Positions 19,985 through 31,514 of a stretch of 64,000 nucleotides of DNA are shown in pieces (position 1 is the first letter of the stretch; each line of letters begins with the position of its first letter). The stretch is taken from assembly GCA_902702965.1 (NCBI GenBank), contig CACRXP010000177.1, positions 754,467 through 818,466 of the forward strand. Reading direction: 5' to 3'. Source of the stretch: Spirometra erinaceieuropaei (Eukaryota; Platyhelminthes; Cestoda; Diphyllobothriidea; Diphyllobothriidae). A model generated the notes under the pieces. The model saw only the letters and a program-made list of their open reading frames with translations. It was not told the DNA's origin and did no database searches. Both the position numbers and the translations under genes were made by a program.

Positions 19985-20221
19985 GAGTAGCAATTCCTGC
20001 TTTTGCTGGTTTTAACGACATTGTCCTTTGCCGCGATTATTCACGAGGGAAAGACCACTGGTTGGTTTTATGGAATTTGCCATCCAACTAACGATGGACT
20101 TTGCGACAAGCCTAAGGCAATTCACGTAGAACATTTCCAGGCACGCAAAAATACGTTTATGGGAGCAAGGCCGTTGACTCTCTTCAACTCTGGAGGGAAG
20201 ATTTGTTTGGACAACTCTTAA
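19985..20221 (+). other. 72-codon open frame shared by both arms
   Basis: The frame begins with TTG at 20,003 and reads LVLTTLSFAAIIHEGKTTG, then WFYGICHPTNDGLCDK. The reverse-complement partner at 35,547-35,750 is over 90% identical in DNA across the first 100 bases, but it ends earlier at a TGA. Differences include non-synonymous clusters (IHVEHF against LPVESI). No domain is recognised. The hydrophobic start could mimic a signal peptide, but there is no ATG. Confidence 0.3.
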
Positions 20222-20446
20222 GTTGCGTAAAATTCAGTGGAATTACTCAGATGGCCAGTTTGCGTTCACAGGTTTGCCTTTGATGATTTTGCATCGAGTC
20301 CGTTCTTAGAATATTTCTCGCGTAACATTAAGTTAGGAAGATGATTACCAACACATATTTCCGTTATTTTTAGCGCTAAAAGAATTATGAACTCCGAGGT
20401 GCAAGTGATCACGGCGAAAACTTTAAGGGACACATATATGGAATCA

Positions 20447-21333
20447 CAGTTAGCGACCGATCTTATGAAATGTTAAACGCGATTCTTAAGTGCGTTTCCT
20501 ATTAGGAGGGATTGCTAAAGAGAGGATGTTGGTTCTTGAGTGCACTTCTTTGCGACTTCTAATATAAACCGCGCCCGATGGAAGATGATTACTGAAACAG
20601 CATGCATATTTCACATTGATTGTCAATGCTGTTATTAATTCGAATATGTTTTATAGAGGGCAGGCAAAAAATATGTTTCTGTTTTCTCTTAAATAGGGAA
20701 TTACGCCATCTCTAATCTTAATACTCGAATAAAAGTTACCTTTTGATTTGAAAAAGTTTTCAGATTTGGAATATTTTGGAACTTTGCAGTGTCCATTTAT
20801 GCACCATCGCCCCTGTCTGTTTATTAGTGTTCCTCGTGAGGTATGCAACATATTCCGCGTCAACTGCAGAAGTGTATGAACTTTAATGATATTTTCTTAG
20901 AAACATAGAAAAATATATGATGTTTCTTATGTGAAAGGCATACACTTTGTAGAATGAAATCGATAAACGCTAATGCAACGGCTGATGTCGACAAACATTA
21001 TTTGAAATCTGGGAAAATTTCTAAAACCCAAATATAGTTGCTACCAAATGAAAAAGGAAAGGCATACTGTTGGACTGTTCGCGATGCAATACATGTAACT
21101 AAGAACATCGTAAATCAATATAAAAATGCATACTGCTCCAGTAGCTGTCCTTTACCGAGTGCCGTTTTTACAGGAAGTCGATAAGATGTGTATTTAAAAG
21201 TCAACATTTTGGCAAATTCGAAATATTATTGGATTGTTTCGCGTGATAATTAATAACACATGAGAAATCCTTCCGAAACGAAAACATAGTTCAAAATTTT
21301 GGCCAACGTTTCAAGAGATCGATCACTGACTGT
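20447..21333. repeat. FB fold-back element, both halves
   Basis: Outer ends are CACAGTTAGCGACCGATCTT (20,447) and, inverted, ACAGTCAGTGATCGATCTCT (21,333). The inner part has the TTCGAATATGTTTTATAG word and the partner half with ATGCATACTGCTCCAGTAGC. The right arm holds the reverse-complement copy at 34,437-35,328. The two halves are quite diverged from each other, more than the two arm copies are, so the element is older than the arm duplication. Confidence 0.65.
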
Positions 21334-21549
21334 ATCCCTCTCATAACGACAGCATCACGACCATTTTACTGCTTTCAGAATTTATTGCTGGATCAAATGG
21401 ATAGACGATGGTATTCGCAAGCAAACGTAATTGTTGACTTTATAATAAACAAATTTTACACTAGATTTCTAACACATATCATTAATTATATACTTGCTAG
21501 ATGGTAATGTTGCAAGCGGCATACTACTGCTGACATACAGTAAAATTAT

Positions 21550-22730
21550 ATCACTAAATGAAAACTGGAATTCTGAAATATGATATCTCACAGAAGAAAA
21601 ATGTGGGTGGAAATGTAGCACTGTTTATCATGCGGCACTGTTTTAAGTTATTTCGAGATGTCAGGGTGCTGGATCTTCGATGCAAATCTTTCTGGCCATT
21701 ACAACTTGCGATTTTTGAAATTGTGTGATATCTATCCAAATAATATTACATCTATTCGCTAGTTGCAACCTTTATTTATTACGTGAATATGAACCCACTG
21801 CAAAGTCCTATGATCATATAGAGGGCTATTTAATGGCATAGGAAAATGTGCGAGTCTTCCAATTGGAAGGTGTAAAGTATGTAGTATATCGCAAGTGTAT
21901 ATCGGGATAAAAGTATTTAGGACATAAAGACATTTTTAAGCTAAAGGTTATTGTTCCTGCTAGAGAAGGAATTACAGAATATGTGGTTTACCACAACACA
22001 AAAGTTGAGCTTGGATTTTTAAAGGCATTAAAACCAATAGAAACATGTATGTAACGTGCGTTTTTTGAGTAAAGTACTTCCAGGCATCCAGGAGGAGGCA
22101 CGTTCGGTAGCCCAATACCATGGCGTGACTGATGATTTTTAACCCATCTTGCACGACAATTTACGTTGTCCTTTCACTTGAGTACTTCTTTGCAACTGAT
22201 GCCAGTTTTCATAACTTTAGCTACCACATCATGGGATGTGTCAGCTATTGTAGATCGCCGGTTCCAAACAAATGCCATGAATTCAGAATTTTCAAACTCT
22301 TTGCAAATATGGCTCACGCCTGATCCATAAATATCCTCGATAGGACAAAACGGATTATCAAAAGGATATCAAAATAATATTCTTAGTAAACCGACGCTAA
22401 TAACCACCCAATTCTGAGGACTGTTCCAAATAATTTTAATGGGCGTCGACTGTAAAACCGCCTCTTCAGAAATCGAAAACAGGCATGTACAGCAGAATTT
22501 ATTGGGCCCGATAAATTTCATGACGGCTTATCGGTTGCAGCTCGTATCTGTTTAACATACATTACGAATGGAAGCGCACAGCAATATGAATTTTTACAGA
22601 ATGTCAGTGCATAAGAGCAAGGTCAAGATTCCAGGCAATGTATAATCAGATTAAATACGTCCCTATAAGCATCACCTAGGAACAAGATAGACGGAATGTC
22701 AACAACAAATCACATTCAAGAGTAAGTGGA
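21550..22730. other. left arm, no gene recognised
   Basis: Matches 33,080-34,220 in reverse complement. A 61-codon minus frame (21,554-21,739) and its partner (34,031-34,219, +) share the phrase ISKIASCNGQK and the end PPTFF.CEISYFRIPV. No domain is recognised and the starts are not convincing. Confidence 0.45.
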
Positions 22731-22734
22731 GGCG

Positions 22735-23130
22735 TGAAGGTTACAAGGGCGATTGCAGATTAATCACGTGATCTAACTGCTTGCACAGGTCTGGTTTCTC
22801 CCTCCGTATGTCAGCTGCTTCCAAATAACGCAAGGATGGCGTTGTATGCGCTCTAACAAGTACTTTAAAAACTGTTTCGGGATCGACGAAATGACCGCTA
22901 TCTAACATGTGTTTCGTTACAGACGAACGGGAGGTTTTGTCTTCCTGTTTGAAAAGCCAATTAGGCAAAAGCTCAGCGGCCCTGGTTGCCAATTGCCGTT
23001 GCGTTCACCCGATATACTGGCTTCAGAAATCATCACAGGCAGCTTTGCTGTCCAACAATATTGCCATTCCAAGTTCGGGTCTCTCTTTTCATGTGACATG
23101 TTGCCTTCCTGGAGATAACCGTGAACTGAG
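22735..23130 (-). pseudogene. PLE family C remnant: GIY-YIG end (left arm)
   Basis: In minus sense a broken frame gives SQYIG.TQRQLATRAAEL then LPNWLFKQEDKTSRSSVTK, then HMLDSGHFVDPETVFKVLV and AADIRREKPDLCKQL. This matches the PLE endonuclease pattern YIGRT.R.L..R..EH.P.WL followed by SS(I/V)..H.L..GH.VD and the tail A.AI...P.LC.Q. One stop lies right after YIG and one frame change precedes it. The partner copy in the right arm at 32,750-33,065 has a further internal deletion (LPNWLFK lost). The long + frame over this stretch (22,907-23,341) is its antisense shadow. Confidence 0.7.
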
Positions 23131-24270
23131 GCCTATTATAAAACGTCATGAAATTAATACTATGGCGATAATGGGAGGAGCCGCAATGTTTTGTAAAAAA
23201 TGCTTACTTCAATGCGGATTTATCACACTTATAAATGAGAAATTTGAGCGTGGCGTTTTGGATGAAAAATTATTCAATTACTTTAAAAAAACTTTGCCCT
23301 TTTGGTTTATTTCATGCGTCCGACTCTTTTTTCTTGGATAAAGTCCAAACTGCGGAGATAGTCATTTTTGCATGGATTATAGTTTATGTAAGCGATCGTA
23401 AAGCATTTCATTCTAATGCCGGTATCTCGACGTGACTGGTATATGTTAGCATTACGTTATATGAAATTTAGCATTATATGGAATTGAAAACACTTCGGAA
23501 TTTTAGCTGACATCTCAAGAGATAGCACATCCACTCTATGGTGGGCGATTTCCTATGCCAATACCTGTCTCACAGTTTGGTTGTGCGTCTGAGCGTGCTT
23601 TTTTTCTTTGAACGGAGCGTAATGTACCCTCGAGACTTCTACTAAGCACAACTTGCTACATTTGGGAATCGGATTTATGCCTGACGTTAATCGTAGGTAA
23701 TGCTCAAATTATTGTTACAGAACCAGGCGTCTTATCGATCTTTGATGGTCAGATTAACAGATCTGTGCGATTTTGTGCCCCAACGTTCTGTAATAAAGTA
23801 CATAGGTAATCCTTAGTTAGAATGGGCTGTAACCATTTTTCCATTTGGGCTGACGCCAAGATGACTACCACTGAATAGTCATTTTCAGTGTTGAACATAC
23901 AAAACATTATTTTTCGTGCGATCCAGTTTCTCCACATACCTAATTTAGAAATTTAACTGACAAAACATTAGCAGATTCGGTAAAATATCTGTATTTATGT
24001 GGTCACCCTGCCATGCATTCATAGTTGTAGAACGCAGTCTGAGAGTGAGCAAAGATAGCAAAAATGGAGGCAATATAGAGAGAAAGGCACGTTCTTCCTT
24101 TTTTTATAGGAAAATCTCAGAATTTTTTGGCAATATGGAGGAAACAGTCAAAGGTATCAACCGTTTTCTTGGCTTCACTGAGCAGGTATGTATATTGCAC
24201 ACGCGTTCATAAACGCAATGCGGTATTAAAGCACTTCTCAAAAAAGGAACTTATTAAAAAACGTTTTTTT
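23131..24270. other. inner end of left arm, no gene recognised
   Basis: Matches 31,515-32,655 in reverse complement, including the words around 23,550-23,940 and 24,000-24,220. Similarity fades at about 24,270 and 31,515, which marks the spacer boundaries. Confidence 0.5.
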
Positions 24271-25133
24271 TAACTGTCTGAAAGCATTTTCGTTTAGACA
24301 CTTGTCTTAGACGCCAACTCTATTTCGAAATGAGTTGTCATGTTTGGGCAAGCCTTCACCTGTGGCCCAAATGACGATCTCCGCGAAACCGAACGCCAAA
24401 AAACTCAACACCTCGGTGAAATTCTTCAAGACGTATCTCATTTTGAAATGTTTAACAGATATATGCTACAAAATCAACCTTTACCTCGAATTGAAACGTC
24501 TCATATTCAGAACGAAGGTAGAGGACAGGTTTATTTCACGGCAGAAGAGCTCTCGTTATACACGCAAAATCACATGTTTACGATTGTGTCTGCAAAATCT
24601 ATTTAAACTTATTGGCCACCGATAGGCCTGATAACACTCTACCTCATGAAAACATCTACCTCTATGACGTTCTTTTCGGCGAACGTAAGCGAAATCGTGT
24701 TTGCCGTATGAATCGCATCCCAGTTAATAGAAACCAAAAAATAAAACGAATCCTCGGGCGACCGTTTTGAAATCTACACTCATAACGTAGGCTAGCGGCA
24801 AATTGCCATATTTAACATTACATTTATTTATATTTTAATGAAAACTTTACTATAACACCATTTTTGAACGTCATTGTGTTTGCCTTTTCGCAATTACTCG
24901 GTCTAACGTCATGGTTGGACATCCGGTGCACCTGAAACTGCAGTTTACTTAAATATCACAATTTTTGAAGCTTTCCAAATTTGCCACTTCTCTGAAAAAA
25001 TCGGTATTCCTAAACAACTTTACATAACGTTTAATATTTTCCTTATGTTTTCAATTGATTTAAAACTATTATTTATTAGAGATAGGTATTAGGTCCATGT
25101 TGCCGATACAAGCGAAGACGCGAGTTCCAAGAA
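24271..25133. other. start of spacer; distant repeat of 62.8 kb
   Basis: An 88-codon frame at 24,340-24,606 (FGQAFTCGPNDDLRETERQK) matches nothing known. The segment 24,575-24,690 is a diverged direct copy of 62,836-62,950, sharing ACACGCAAAAT/GTACTCAAAAT, TTGTCTGCAAAATC-like and TCTATGACGTTC/CCTATGACGTCC words. The rest is AT-rich with no signal. Confidence 0.4.
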
Positions 25134-25270
25134 CTAGTTGGTCAGAAGAAGAAGAAGCGATCGTTGGAACAAGGGCTTTATTCGCCTACCGTTTTGGCAA
25201 GTTGTTAATTGCCGAAATGTAATCAACCGTGTTGGATGCTGACGTGATGACTGCTCGACCATCTGGCTCA
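25134..25270 (-). mobile_element. inverted PLE-A tail fragment
   Basis: In minus sense it reads the ORF end (DGRAVITSASN-like, ...TTAACAACTTGC) joined directly to ACGGTAGGCGAATAAAGCCC and the tail ending CTTCTTCTTCTGAC. It is the reverse complement of two separated parts of the copy at 25,685-25,990. About 170 bases between them, including most of the hammerhead core, are missing here. The result is a fold-back with both outer ends made of the same PLE-A tail. Confidence 0.7.
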
Positions 25271-25995
25271 TACACCGGAGGCCACCATGAGGCGCCAGGT
25301 GATGAGACCAAAAGACCCACTGCCACGACAAGAAACATCTGGAGTCGTTTACCGGATGTGATGCAGTTGCGGACAAAGCCACTTCGTCGGAGAAACCAGA
25401 AGACTGCTCCGAATGCGGATTGCCGAACGCGCGGCAGCGGTACGGAGAAATTGCGCTAACTCTCAGGTCGCGGTTCATTCGACGAGACCCGGCCACACAT
25501 TCAAATTCGATGAGGCCGAAATTCTCGCGAGAGGGGATAACCACGTGAGCCGCGAGTTGTTTGAGTCATGGGTCACGGGACCTCAATCTATCAACAAGTG
25601 CAACGACATGACCACTCCATATTCCGTGCGGCGGCGCAGTTTGGCCAAAGTACTTGACCACGCGGGGAACGCACAAGCCGGTGAGCCAGATGGCCGAGCA
25701 ATCATCACGCCAGCATCCAACACGGGTGATCACATTTCGGCAATTAACAACTTGCATGCCGGCCATCAAGCAATTAGCGAACCAGCGGGCAGTAATCCTT
25801 GATGAAGGGGAGCGCGGTTAATTGCTATAGGTATGCGGTAGCATAGCGACTGCACCCCATAAATACTGCCATCTCCTGTGCACGAGTCACCCTTTTCTAT
25901 CACTGTCTCTGATGATGGGTTCAAGTGAGAATCCGAAACGTCAGGCGAATAAAGCCCTTGTTCCAGCGATTGCTTGTTCTGATCAATTATGCTCA
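25271..25995 (+). pseudogene. PLE family A, 3' part with GIY-YIG end
   Basis: From 25,390 the frame gives RLLRMRIAERAAAVRRN, VAVHSTRPGHTFKFDEAEIL, SRELFESWVTGPQSIN and a stop at 25,800, the PLE nuclease core from the helix with Arg/Glu to the C-terminal Asn. The YIG strand just upstream is scrambled. A 3' region follows with a hammerhead-like motif (25,903-25,955), AATAAAGC and a tail. It is the same family as 6,181-6,770, in opposite orientation. RT is absent. Confidence 0.75.
25903..25955 (+). ncRNA. hammerhead ribozyme-like motif, PLE-A copy 2
   Basis: Core CUGAUGA (25,909-25,915), extra U, stem II GGGUUC/GAAUCC (one G-U pair where the 6.3-kb copy has G-C/A-U pairs), GAAA (25,935-25,938), CG, UC, then AGGCG. 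Stem I UGUCU/AGGCG forms five pairs including two G-U. The loop differs fully (AAGUGA against GAGCAG) while stem II is kept, as expected for a selected hairpin in the founder elements. Confidence 0.65.
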
Positions 25996-26159
25996 AGTAT
26001 TGGTGAGAGATTGCGCGTAATTAGTAGGCAGTTGTAAATTCCGACAGCCTTTATTCGATAAGTTGTCTACCGCGTATATTAAATTCAACCAAAAAAGAAT
26101 AGAGCCGAAGAAATACAATGGTCTTAAGACGTCTGGCCACGCGAACCGCGCGATTAATC

Positions 26160-26990
26160 ATACACATCGTCCTAAATGCTATAAATCAGGCACATCCGTT
26201 TGTCAAATTCAAGTTAGAGATGGAAACGGCCGGCTCTCTCCTTTCCTTTGATGTTTTTCTAAGTAGGAGACCTGACGGTAACGTCCGAAGAGTTCGCATG
26301 TTATTCTCTGCTAAGCCTATTTTACTCGAGGAAGGTAAGGATAAGTTTCCCCCTCAGACCATTTTAATGTGCATCTACTCCTTCACTTGTCCTCGTGGAG
26401 CAGGTTATATTGGTCATAAAAGTGGACGCCTATCCAAAAGAATACGAGAACAGCTCCCGACATGGCTGGAAAAGAGCGAAACCAAGAGCAGAAGCAGCGT
26501 CATTCTCGTGCCTGTTATTAGTTTCGGGCATCTTTTGGGCCCTAGCAAAGCTTTTCGTGTGATTTATAAGGTTCTATCGAGTAACCCTAAGCTACTGGGT
26601 CAGCGCCTATTAGGAACAGCAGAAACGGCCGGCATCAGGTTACCAAAAACCAATCTTGCGCGCACAAAATTACCACTTTTAGGCTCTGCGCCTTTAGTAG
26701 TCAAAGGTCGACTAGCGCTGCACCTCCAAGCACCATTCCGCTCTCATCTCGCCCCAGTATTTACTGTTGTTACTTTCCACCCCCGCATTCCCACACACCG
26801 CTTGTGTTTTAGGACGAACTTTAACCAATTTCTCTTGTAACTGGCATGTTTTTGCTTCTACCCCGTTCCCATATAATTATCAAAAGCAACGCATGCTCGC
26901 CAACTCGTCTTCTGAATACTACTATGGGAATTTTCGCAACTCTAAAATTATCCTACAGTATTTGACTTCTATCCATAGAAGATGAAATAC
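26160..26990 (+). pseudogene. PLE family C, RT end plus GIY-YIG endonuclease
   Basis: An open frame from 26,118 to 26,838 encodes the end of the RT palm (LNAINQAHPFVKFKLEMETA, then LSFDVFLSRRPDGNVRR). A deletion removes the thumb, and a GIY-YIG domain follows: ILMCIYSFTCPRGAGYIG, GRLSKRIREQLPTWL, then SRSSVILVPVISFGH. The expected EH box reads EQ and the Arg-Thr after YIG reads HKSG, so the nuclease is probably dead. The tail has AETAGIRLPKTNLARTKLP. Downstream, 26,865-26,960 holds a degraded hammerhead-like 3' region (GCAACGCATGC, then TCGCCAAC) shared with 48,831-48,915. Confidence 0.75.
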
Positions 26991-27435
26991 TACTAATTTT
27001 CCACATTCCTGTATATTACTTTCTGATTTATTCGGATTGAACCTTATTGAAAGATGCAGGAATAGATCATCAGGGTAAGACTATGAGATCTCAATGTATG
27101 CCAAGACTTCTTAATTCCTGGATGAACAGATTTATAATTTTTAATGTTGGTTAAATTAGCCATTAGGTATATGAGCTCACAAACATAAAAAATTGATATT
27201 GATTTTCGATTTATTTGCTTTTACACCCAAAAGAATGCAGGAAACCGTTTTTTATTTTGCTTCATACTTACTGCGTCATTCCAATTTCTACTCGTAGGCG
27301 AAACCCAACACAGGATGCTTTGCACGCCTGCCCAGGCACTTAAAGAGGATAACGTATACTCTTATACCACTTTGAACATTTTGACGTCTTATTCGTTCAT
27401 TAAAGATTTTGCCCTTGCCCACAAAAATCGAATTC

Positions 27436-27864
27436 ATGCAATGTGTTAAAGAAGCTTGTTTGCTGTTTGATATGTTCTCACCAATTTCAGCAGGTGAAGA
27501 AACTGAATTAAAAACAAGGACCTCTGACAACGCTACATTTTACGCCCATTTTCGCAGATGTTGTCATCACACCAACCATGTCTCTTTTATTGCTAAGAGA
27601 CAGTACTATATTCCTACTCAAAATGACTATGCAAGTGTACGCTATCAGTCAAACAGAGGTAATAAGCTAGCCATTAGAAACGTTGGAAGTCTGCAAGCGA
27701 AAAATCCCACTAAACGACCGTATAAATTGCAAAAAAGACGTAAATGTTTATACAGAGGAGCGGGTTTTCCGCATATGGTATGTAACGGCAAATGTGTCAT
27801 TGATTTGGCAATTCAGATCATAAAAGTTTACGCTAACATGCAGAAACTGAACGCAAAACAGTAA
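27436..27864 (+). CDS. hypothetical 142-codon ORF in the spacer
   Basis: The longest open frame in the window that is not from a transposable element I recognise. ATG at 27,436 gives MQCVKEACLLFDMFSP, then a polar middle and a basic segment (KNPTKRPYKLQKRRKC) and a stop at 27,862-27,864. An open extension upstream to 27,409 has no ATG. I see no domain, signal peptide or transmembrane segment. Its base composition is like the AT-rich surroundings and it has no repeat copy in the window. It could be an exon-like fragment or chance. Confidence 0.25.
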   Translation: MQCVKEACLLFDMFSPISAGEETELKTRTSDNATFYAHFRRCCHHTNHVSFIAKRQYYIPTQNDYASVRYQSNRGNKLAIRNVGSLQAKNPTKRPYKLQKRRKCLYRGAGFPHMVCNGKCVIDLAIQIIKVYANMQKLNAKQ

Positions 27865-30145
27865 TGGTTATTTGCACGTCGGCGAACCTGCGTCTCTTTC
27901 ATGTCTGACGAAAATCCTCTTGTGAGTGAAAGGATAAGCTAAATATTTTTTCTTATATCTACCAGGCTTTGGCGACCAGGGACAGCAAAATTAATCGCCG
28001 AAAATCACTGAGAGGCACGTGATGATCTGTAAACGCAAATTTTTATCGTTTTTCTAGTCGTGCCTTGTGGCACCGGGCTAAAGGTTAAGCTAAGAGGGAA
28101 GAAACTCCCACGTGACCAGCGTCTGCAGCGCGCTAACGCCAAAAATCTAATATTTAGATGACTGTGGGACTTCAATTTCCATGCTGAAGCATTTATTTTT
28201 TATGGCAGTTAACAGTTAAGTAGACAGCATAAGACTCATTACTTAGTATCTTTTCACCGGATACTGAGAAAATCCAACCCGAATAGACTAGGTCAAAAAA
28301 CATCCGTCAAAGTCACAAACAATCCAACAATTTGGTGGACGTGAAGTTGTTTTAAAACCCCTAAATTTAATCATTTCCATTTGATTATTCGTTTACTTTG
28401 GTTCTTTTTGCGCGGACTTTATTAAAATATTTTAAACATCGCTATGAATAGAAGGTCAGTCTGCTTAATTTTCTAGGGAAAAGAACTCACTTAAAGCGCC
28501 ATGGCAAGAGGCCTCAGTATTCGCTCTAGACAGTACTTTTTGTCTCTTTCACCTTTCAGAAGGCAGAAAGAAGTGGGACCGCGCCTACAATTATTTGAAT
28601 AGTTTTTAATTTAAAATAATTGTAAAGACTCCTTTTGTGTTGCAACTTCCAGCCTCCCCAGATTGTTTCCCACTTTTGAACGGGAGAACATCTTTACGAC
28701 AGGGAACTGCAACCCATGTAGAATACTCTTACCGATACTCAGAAAATGAAGTACTTGAAATATGTGGATTAAAGAAAGTTACCGACTATCAATTTTTTTA
28801 ACGAAATATGAGCATATTAAGGCGGGATTTCTGGCAACACGTTCTCCGATTTTCTTCAAGGACAATTTATTTGAACGTTCGTTTTGACAGCTAATATTAC
28901 TGCAGAACGCGTACGTACTGCAAATGGCAGAAAACCCTAAATTTATCGAAAGGAACATATGCTTGAGAATGAAAACTGGAGAACAGGGGAGGCGTAAAAG
29001 GCTTTTAGAAAAAAAGATTAAGTAGACCAAAATGTTAGTGCGTCCTGGAATGGAGACGGATGGCCTGTCCAACGGTCTAGTCGTCAAAATAACTCCTAAA
29101 TTCTCAAAACTTATATAACGGACTATGCACATTAAGATCAACTGACGTATGAATCCGTTGGCCTGCTTTACTTACATGCCCAGGTTTATAAAAAGAATCG
29201 CTGCTTAAAGCGTCCATACGAGAACAAGATTCGGCAATGAATAAAAGCTGTCGATGATGGCGACCACCACATACAAGATGCCGTTAAATCTTGGTCACTT
29301 TAATTTTCAGAGATAACTATACTTGACATCTAACTTTGGCGGTATCACGCCATTACTCAGTGATGCTGTAAGCAAAGGAGATGTAAGTTTCGGCCTGTTC
29401 TTCAGGCTGAAGTCTTCTACGGATTGTCGCTAACAAAGGACAGATTTGTAGGTTCGATAGTTCAGTGTATAATGGAATTCAGGATATCAAGATTCCGATA
29501 TACTTAAAAGTTCATAGAAAGCTGTTTCAAGAGGCTCCGATCGAAGTTGGTGATTCAAAGTGTAGTAGACATTTCATCGATTCCCTGTTCTGTTAGGAAG
29601 GGGCCTGCTTTCTGGATAAACCTAAGCTTAAAATCAAGTTTCCTCAATTTCTTTCGCAGCTTAGACACACACTGGCATAAGGTCACTGAAAGCTGCGAAC
29701 TTTGTTAGGCGTGCATTCTTATGCTGAATATTATCGACTTTAAACGAATAACCGTATAGTTTTGCAGTATTATAATTGGCAGTATGTTATTACTGACAAG
29801 TTATAACACACTACCTGTATATCATGCGCCCCTGTGCGGCTTCTGGTTGGGCTCGAATCAGAGAGTCCGCAAGGCAAAACGGGAGTAGTGAGTTCCGTAG
29901 GAACGATCGGTGAGCGCCCCCTACCACAGTATTATAATGCTCATTAGCAAATTTGCTCAAATATCCAGCGGACACCAATGTTAGCTTAAAACATAGGCGT
30001 ACGTTTTTTCGGTATTTCGGAGAATTACGTGAGCCTCTTAGTCAGCTGGTGGACTTTTAAGTGAAATACATAGGAAATCCTGTTTGGACAGTCTAATACT
30101 CTATCAGATTTGGTGGATTGCAGACTTTGCCGTAGGTTGAGCGGG
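27865..30145. other. spacer, no gene recognised
   Basis: AT-rich. A 120-codon minus frame at 28,779-29,141 matches nothing I know. The stretch contains one SINE1 leader fragment at 29,825-29,935, listed separately. Confidence 0.4.
29825..29935 (+). repeat. SINE1 leader fragment
   Basis: Shares TTGGGCTCGAA, GAGAGTCCGCAAGGCA, GTGAGTTCCGTAGGAACGAT and CGGTGAGCGCCCCCTACCA with the leader of SINE1 copies at 37,870, 46,470 and 60,480. The tRNA-like head that should follow is absent. Confidence 0.6.
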
Positions 30146-30149
30146 TAAA

Positions 30150-30330
30150 TTGACCCAACTGTGATTAAACTCACGTCGTCCGGCCGGGAATCCTAGCTCA
30201 AGTGGTTAGATGGTTGACTGTACTAAGGCCTTCTCTTTACTGCGTGGGTTCCAATCCCACCGAAACGCCTAGCTTTTCACAGTAGTGTCAGTACAAATAT
30301 CGGGGAGAGTTTTTTCTCCCCGTGCGCATT
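30150..30330 (+). mobile_element. SINE2: tRNA-like element, copy 1
   Basis: An A-box-like TAGCTCAAGTGG (30,194-30,205) and a B-box-like GGGTTCCAATCCC (30,246-30,258) are spaced as in a pol III internal promoter. A variable-arm-like insert CTTCTCTTTACTG lies between them. Upstream TTGACCCAACTGTGATTAAA and downstream TTTTCACAGTAGTGTCAGTA are shared with the other copies, so it is a repeat, not a single tRNA gene. Copies are at 49,420-49,575 and 61,018-61,155, both on the minus strand. Confidence 0.65.
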
Positions 30331-31514
30331 ATATTGAGTCCTCAACGAGATCACTCTAGTTAAGGATTTTTCTAAGTGGAGAGTGTACGAATTTCAATTT
30401 TAAAACCTTACTCTGAAGCGCAATTCTCCATCTGTTTCAAAATTATACGGAACCAATAATTTTTTCTTAAATCAAAGTTTAGCCATTTTTCTGGTGTAGA
30501 CTTTAGAGACGCAACTTTTTAAAATATAATTAAAAGAAAGAACATGCTCGAGCATGTTTTATATAAAACATTATGTAATGCACGAGGACACCAGAAATAA
30601 TTAGAGGCGTGTATATTACGTAACTTGTCATTTTATAAAACGCAAGACATTTTCATTTCCGATGAGCAGCTTTTGACATAAAATTGACAGAAAAATTCAA
30701 AAAAGCGAGTGATTTTGGGAAATGCAATCCTGCACTATAATTATTCGCAGTGTGCTGGCACATTAAGGACACTCTCGAAAGTTATGCTGAAGCCCAATGG
30801 AAAAGAGCTTAGACCTCTTGACAGGAATTGCGCGTTATGTACCTGATGACAGCTGTTGAGTAATCAAATGCAATCGACAAAAAACCAAACTGACCAATAA
30901 CTGTATCCCAAACTAGCAGTTCGCTACGGCCATAGAGAGCAAGGGAATAGGATTTATTTCACAGGTCCTACTCCAAATATTTTTAGTAAAAACGTTGCTC
31001 ACTAGCCGTGACCAGTATATAAATTACCAAATGGCAAATGACGAAAAAAATTGAGTAAAATTTTATCCATATTATGAGGGCAATCAAGATATGAACAGTT
31101 TGAAAAATGTCATCAAACAGATTTCAACATGAAAAGAAACTACTGCTAAAAATGTGCGCATGTGCGAAAAAGGAATACAGCTCGACTTGAAAGAATCGTT
31201 CCAGAAGTTCCAGTAAAATATTATTCCTTCCCGCTGTCGGAATACACAAATTAGATTATGAGAAAATAAAGAGGTTTGCATAAAAACAATTTAACTATTA
31301 CGGGCATAGCTCTAGTCACAGTTTTTATATTTTGTTCACCATTTTAATCACCAACCGTACTACAGATGCTAATACTAAACGTCGGTTTGCCTGTAAGCGG
31401 CAAGGATATGCCAGAAGTTAAGACGCATGGGGTGGAAGAATTTCGGCGACATTAATTCAGAGTTAAGCGGATGGCAACCATCATCCAGAATTCTACAAAA
31501 AATTACTCGAGCAT
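30331..31514. other. end of spacer, no gene recognised
   Basis: AT-rich sequence without a repeat match that I could find inside the window and without a convincing frame. Confidence 0.4.

Larger units (their letters stand above)
10630..24270 (+). repeat. left arm of a giant imperfect inverted repeat
   Basis: This arm matches the reverse complement of 31,515-41,580 in order. Paired blocks include 10,640-11,870 with 40,130-41,575; 11,870-12,560 with 39,470-40,160; 15,225-15,845 with 38,830-39,440; the SINE at 16,536-16,790 with 37,870-38,140; 17,795-18,400 with 36,310-36,920; 19,440-20,230 with 35,530-36,300; FB at 20,447-21,333 with 34,437-35,328; 21,550-22,700 with 33,080-34,220; PLE-C at 22,735-23,060 with 32,750-33,065; and 23,750-24,270 with 31,515-31,990. 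The sum of paired coordinates steps from about 52,020 to 54,690 to 55,750. The left arm therefore has about 2.65 kb extra at 12,560-15,225 and about 1.05 kb extra at 18,400-19,440. Identity by eye varies from roughly 75% to above 90%. Confidence 0.85.

Noticed and set aside
19997..20095. Second frame over the 20-kb block reading IVLCRDYSRGKDHWL, which recalls retrotransposon integrase ends
   Set aside because: Only about 30 codons, no other pol motifs nearby, and it stops at once; similarity is too short to support.
22907..23341. 144-codon + frame
   Set aside because: It lies antisense to the PLE-C endonuclease remnant and has no domain of its own.
27436..27864. Host protein gene in the spacer
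   Set aside because: Kept only as a low-confidence hypothetical frame: no domain, no splice context and no codon signal above background.
30186..30270. A functional tRNA gene
   Set aside because: Shared non-tRNA flanks in three places and imperfect acceptor pairing show that it is a tRNA-derived repeat.
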